From Brachypterus glaber (Eukaryota; Arthropoda; Insecta; Coleoptera; Kateretidae): a stretch of 64,000 nt of DNA. How positions within the stretch are numbered: the first letter of the stretch is position 1; every line of letters begins with the position of its first letter. Location: assembly GCA_958510825.1 (NCBI GenBank), contig OY294047.1, forward strand, positions 53,303,365 through 53,367,364, read 5' to 3'. This document shows positions 62,651 through 64,000 of the stretch, piece after piece. The position numbers and the translations under genes are program-made. Under the pieces are notes generated by a model, which saw only the letters and a program-made list of their open reading frames with translations, was not told the DNA's origin and ran no database searches.

Positions 62651-63037
62651 TTCCAATATTCCCTGTACTAAAGTAGAACTGAAAGAACTCGAGTATTACG
62701 TAAAGCAAAATTTGACCATTTTGTATTTATTTATTTATTATTTATTTAATAATAATAATTTATTACAGTCGTAAAAAACTTAAATAAGCTTGTTTTATCT
62801 AATGCTCATTTAAAATAAGTTTCCAACTAGTTAATAAGATTCATAAACAAAGTAAAATAATGACACTAAAAAATTAAATTTTTGAAAAATCTCTAGTTGC
62901 TCCGAAATGGTTACCAAAATTCTATCAACCAACTTGAATTGCGATAACTAAAAAAACTAAAGATTATTATACTTTTATCCACTATTAAAACAAATCCTTA
63001 GTATAAAAAATACTGCAGCCATCAAAATACTTATTTT
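62651..63037. other. No gene seen
   Basis: AT-rich. A degenerate GAACTCGAGTATTACGTAAA at 62691 is a solo remnant of the TTAA-type ends. A TTATTTATT microsatellite lies at 62725-62760. Confidence 0.35.
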
Positions 63038-63420
63038 TCCTTTTATGCACTGACGCACGACGCACACAGTTAAAAAAAAATCCCAAAAAAACGGAAAAAA
63101 ATCATGAAGTGTCGAATGTTGAATATTTATAAGAAATATATATAGAAATGTGTGCAATTGATTTTGAAGCTTAGTACCAAATTTGAAAAACCTATCTGTT
63201 ACGGTTTCTGAGATATAGACTTGTAACAGTTTAAATGGCCCACCCGGTATGCAGTGTGCCACTTAAATTTGATTTTTTACGCAAGGTAGAAAACATTTTC
63301 AAAAAAAATATTGAAATCATTGAGAGGACACTATAAGGTTTATAAATATTCAACATTCGACGCTTCATGAGATTTTTCCGTTTTTTTTTTTTTGGGATTT
63401 TTTACTTGTGTGCGACGCCG
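63038..63420. mobile_element. Palindromic element, about 380 bp
   Basis: GACGCACGACGCACACAGTT pairs with the GTGTGCGACGCCGAGCG end; AAGTGTCGAATGTTGAATAT pairs with ATATTCAACATTCGACGCTT; homopolymeric A/T stretches flank both. The minus-strand 95-codon frame is an artefact. Confidence 0.65.
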
Positions 63421-63592
63421 AGCGAGGGGCGCTTTTTCTTTATTATTAAAATGGGGGTATAGGTATTTTTAGAGATGATGGCTTTTTTCTTAATCATCAA
63501 AATTTTTCGTCAGTGATAAACCTTTTTTCAGAGGTAAGGACCTTTTTTTATTTTGTCATTAACATTTTCCGTCAGGGGTTAAGGTTTATTTT

Positions 63593-63832
63593 TTAACACG
63601 TTGGCTACCACGAAAAATTCCCATTTTCAGCCCTATTTGAAACCTATGAAAAAAAGTTTAAAAAAATAAAAAATATGTAGTCAAATAGAATTTTATAATT
63701 TTTAAAATGATGTATGTTTGAGAGTTACGATCTGATGTTAACCTATGGTACTGAGAGTCACCGGTAATACACGTCGAATAAATGGAAAAAATATTGAGTC
63801 ACCGGTGACTCTCGTGGTAGCCAACGTGTTAA
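63593..63832. mobile_element. TTAA-flanked piggyBac-type MITE, 240 bp
   Basis: TTAACACGTTGGCTACCACG at the left and CGTGGTAGCCAACGTGTTAA at the right: perfect short terminal repeats with TTAA duplicated, as piggyBac-type elements leave. Inside, GAGAGTCACCGGT (63747) and GAGTCACCGGTGACTC (63795) are related, the latter a perfect palindrome. No coding. Confidence 0.75.
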
Positions 63833-64000
63833 AGGTAATTACCTTTTTGTTTATTCATCAAAATAATGTAGGGTAAAAAATTATTAATTTCTCGCAACAC
63901 CTCATAATAGGGTCGCCAAACCAAACGCTTGCTTTAGGGCGTCGAAATGCTTTTATAAATTATACTTTGAGTAAACAGTCTTAGAACCACACTCACCTAG

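Noticed and set aside
62975..63262. 95-codon minus-strand frame with apolar stretches
   Set aside because: Poly-A/poly-T arm of a palindromic element read as Phe/Lys-rich protein.

Overview
The window reads as nuclear DNA of an insect. It is strongly AT-rich, genes are sparse and split by introns with GTAAGT-type donors, and most of the sequence is non-autonomous DNA transposons. Decayed Tc1/mariner-type and pogo-type transposases, TTAA-flanked (piggyBac-like) elements, a 5'-truncated non-LTR retrotransposon with a (TTCTA)n tail and a cluster of GPI-anchored Ly6-type genes all fit an insect. A beetle is my guess from the style of the repeats, but nothing in the sequence proves the order. There is no rRNA, tRNA or CRISPR array and no bacterial-type operon.

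Layout. 0-0.7 kb: the 5' end of a secreted-protein gene on the minus strand (TATA box, three-codon first exon, signal-peptide exon), running off the left edge. 0.7-12.5 kb: nested palindromic elements, two minisatellites and a 3.6-kb composite bounded by TTAA-type inverted ends. 12.98-13.03 kb: an orphan signal-peptide exon on the plus strand. 13-29 kb: a dense run of foldback elements, a 430-bp-class tandem repeat and a pogo-like remnant. 29.2-34.2 kb: one intact coding exon of 1,640 codons. The protein has an N-terminal P-loop GTPase-like domain, a glycine-rich collagen-like middle, a coiled-coil part with a long hydrophobic segment, and a probable beta-rich C-terminus. It is the outstanding gene of the window and I do not recognise the family as a whole. 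35-45 kb: palindromic transposons, one built by inverted duplication of a transposase 3' half and one carrying a second element exactly at its centre, then dispersed tandem repeats.

45-63 kb: a segment present three times, each copy with one intronless Ly6/three-finger-type gene on the minus strand. The copies differ by transposon insertions, and the uninterrupted copies show the empty target sites. Between copies two and three lies a 4.5-kb GC-richer satellite of 102-bp monomers with two levels of higher-order repeat, followed by a possible small secreted-peptide gene with an in-frame stop, then CG-rich GTGCGTCGCAC repeats and the truncated retrotransposon.

Functionally, the only likely working genes I see are the left-edge secreted-protein gene, perhaps the gene owning the 13-kb exon, the large GTPase-like gene and the three Ly6-type genes. 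I see no operon-like cooperation. Apart from tandem Ly6 duplication, the genes look like islands in transposon-filled DNA.
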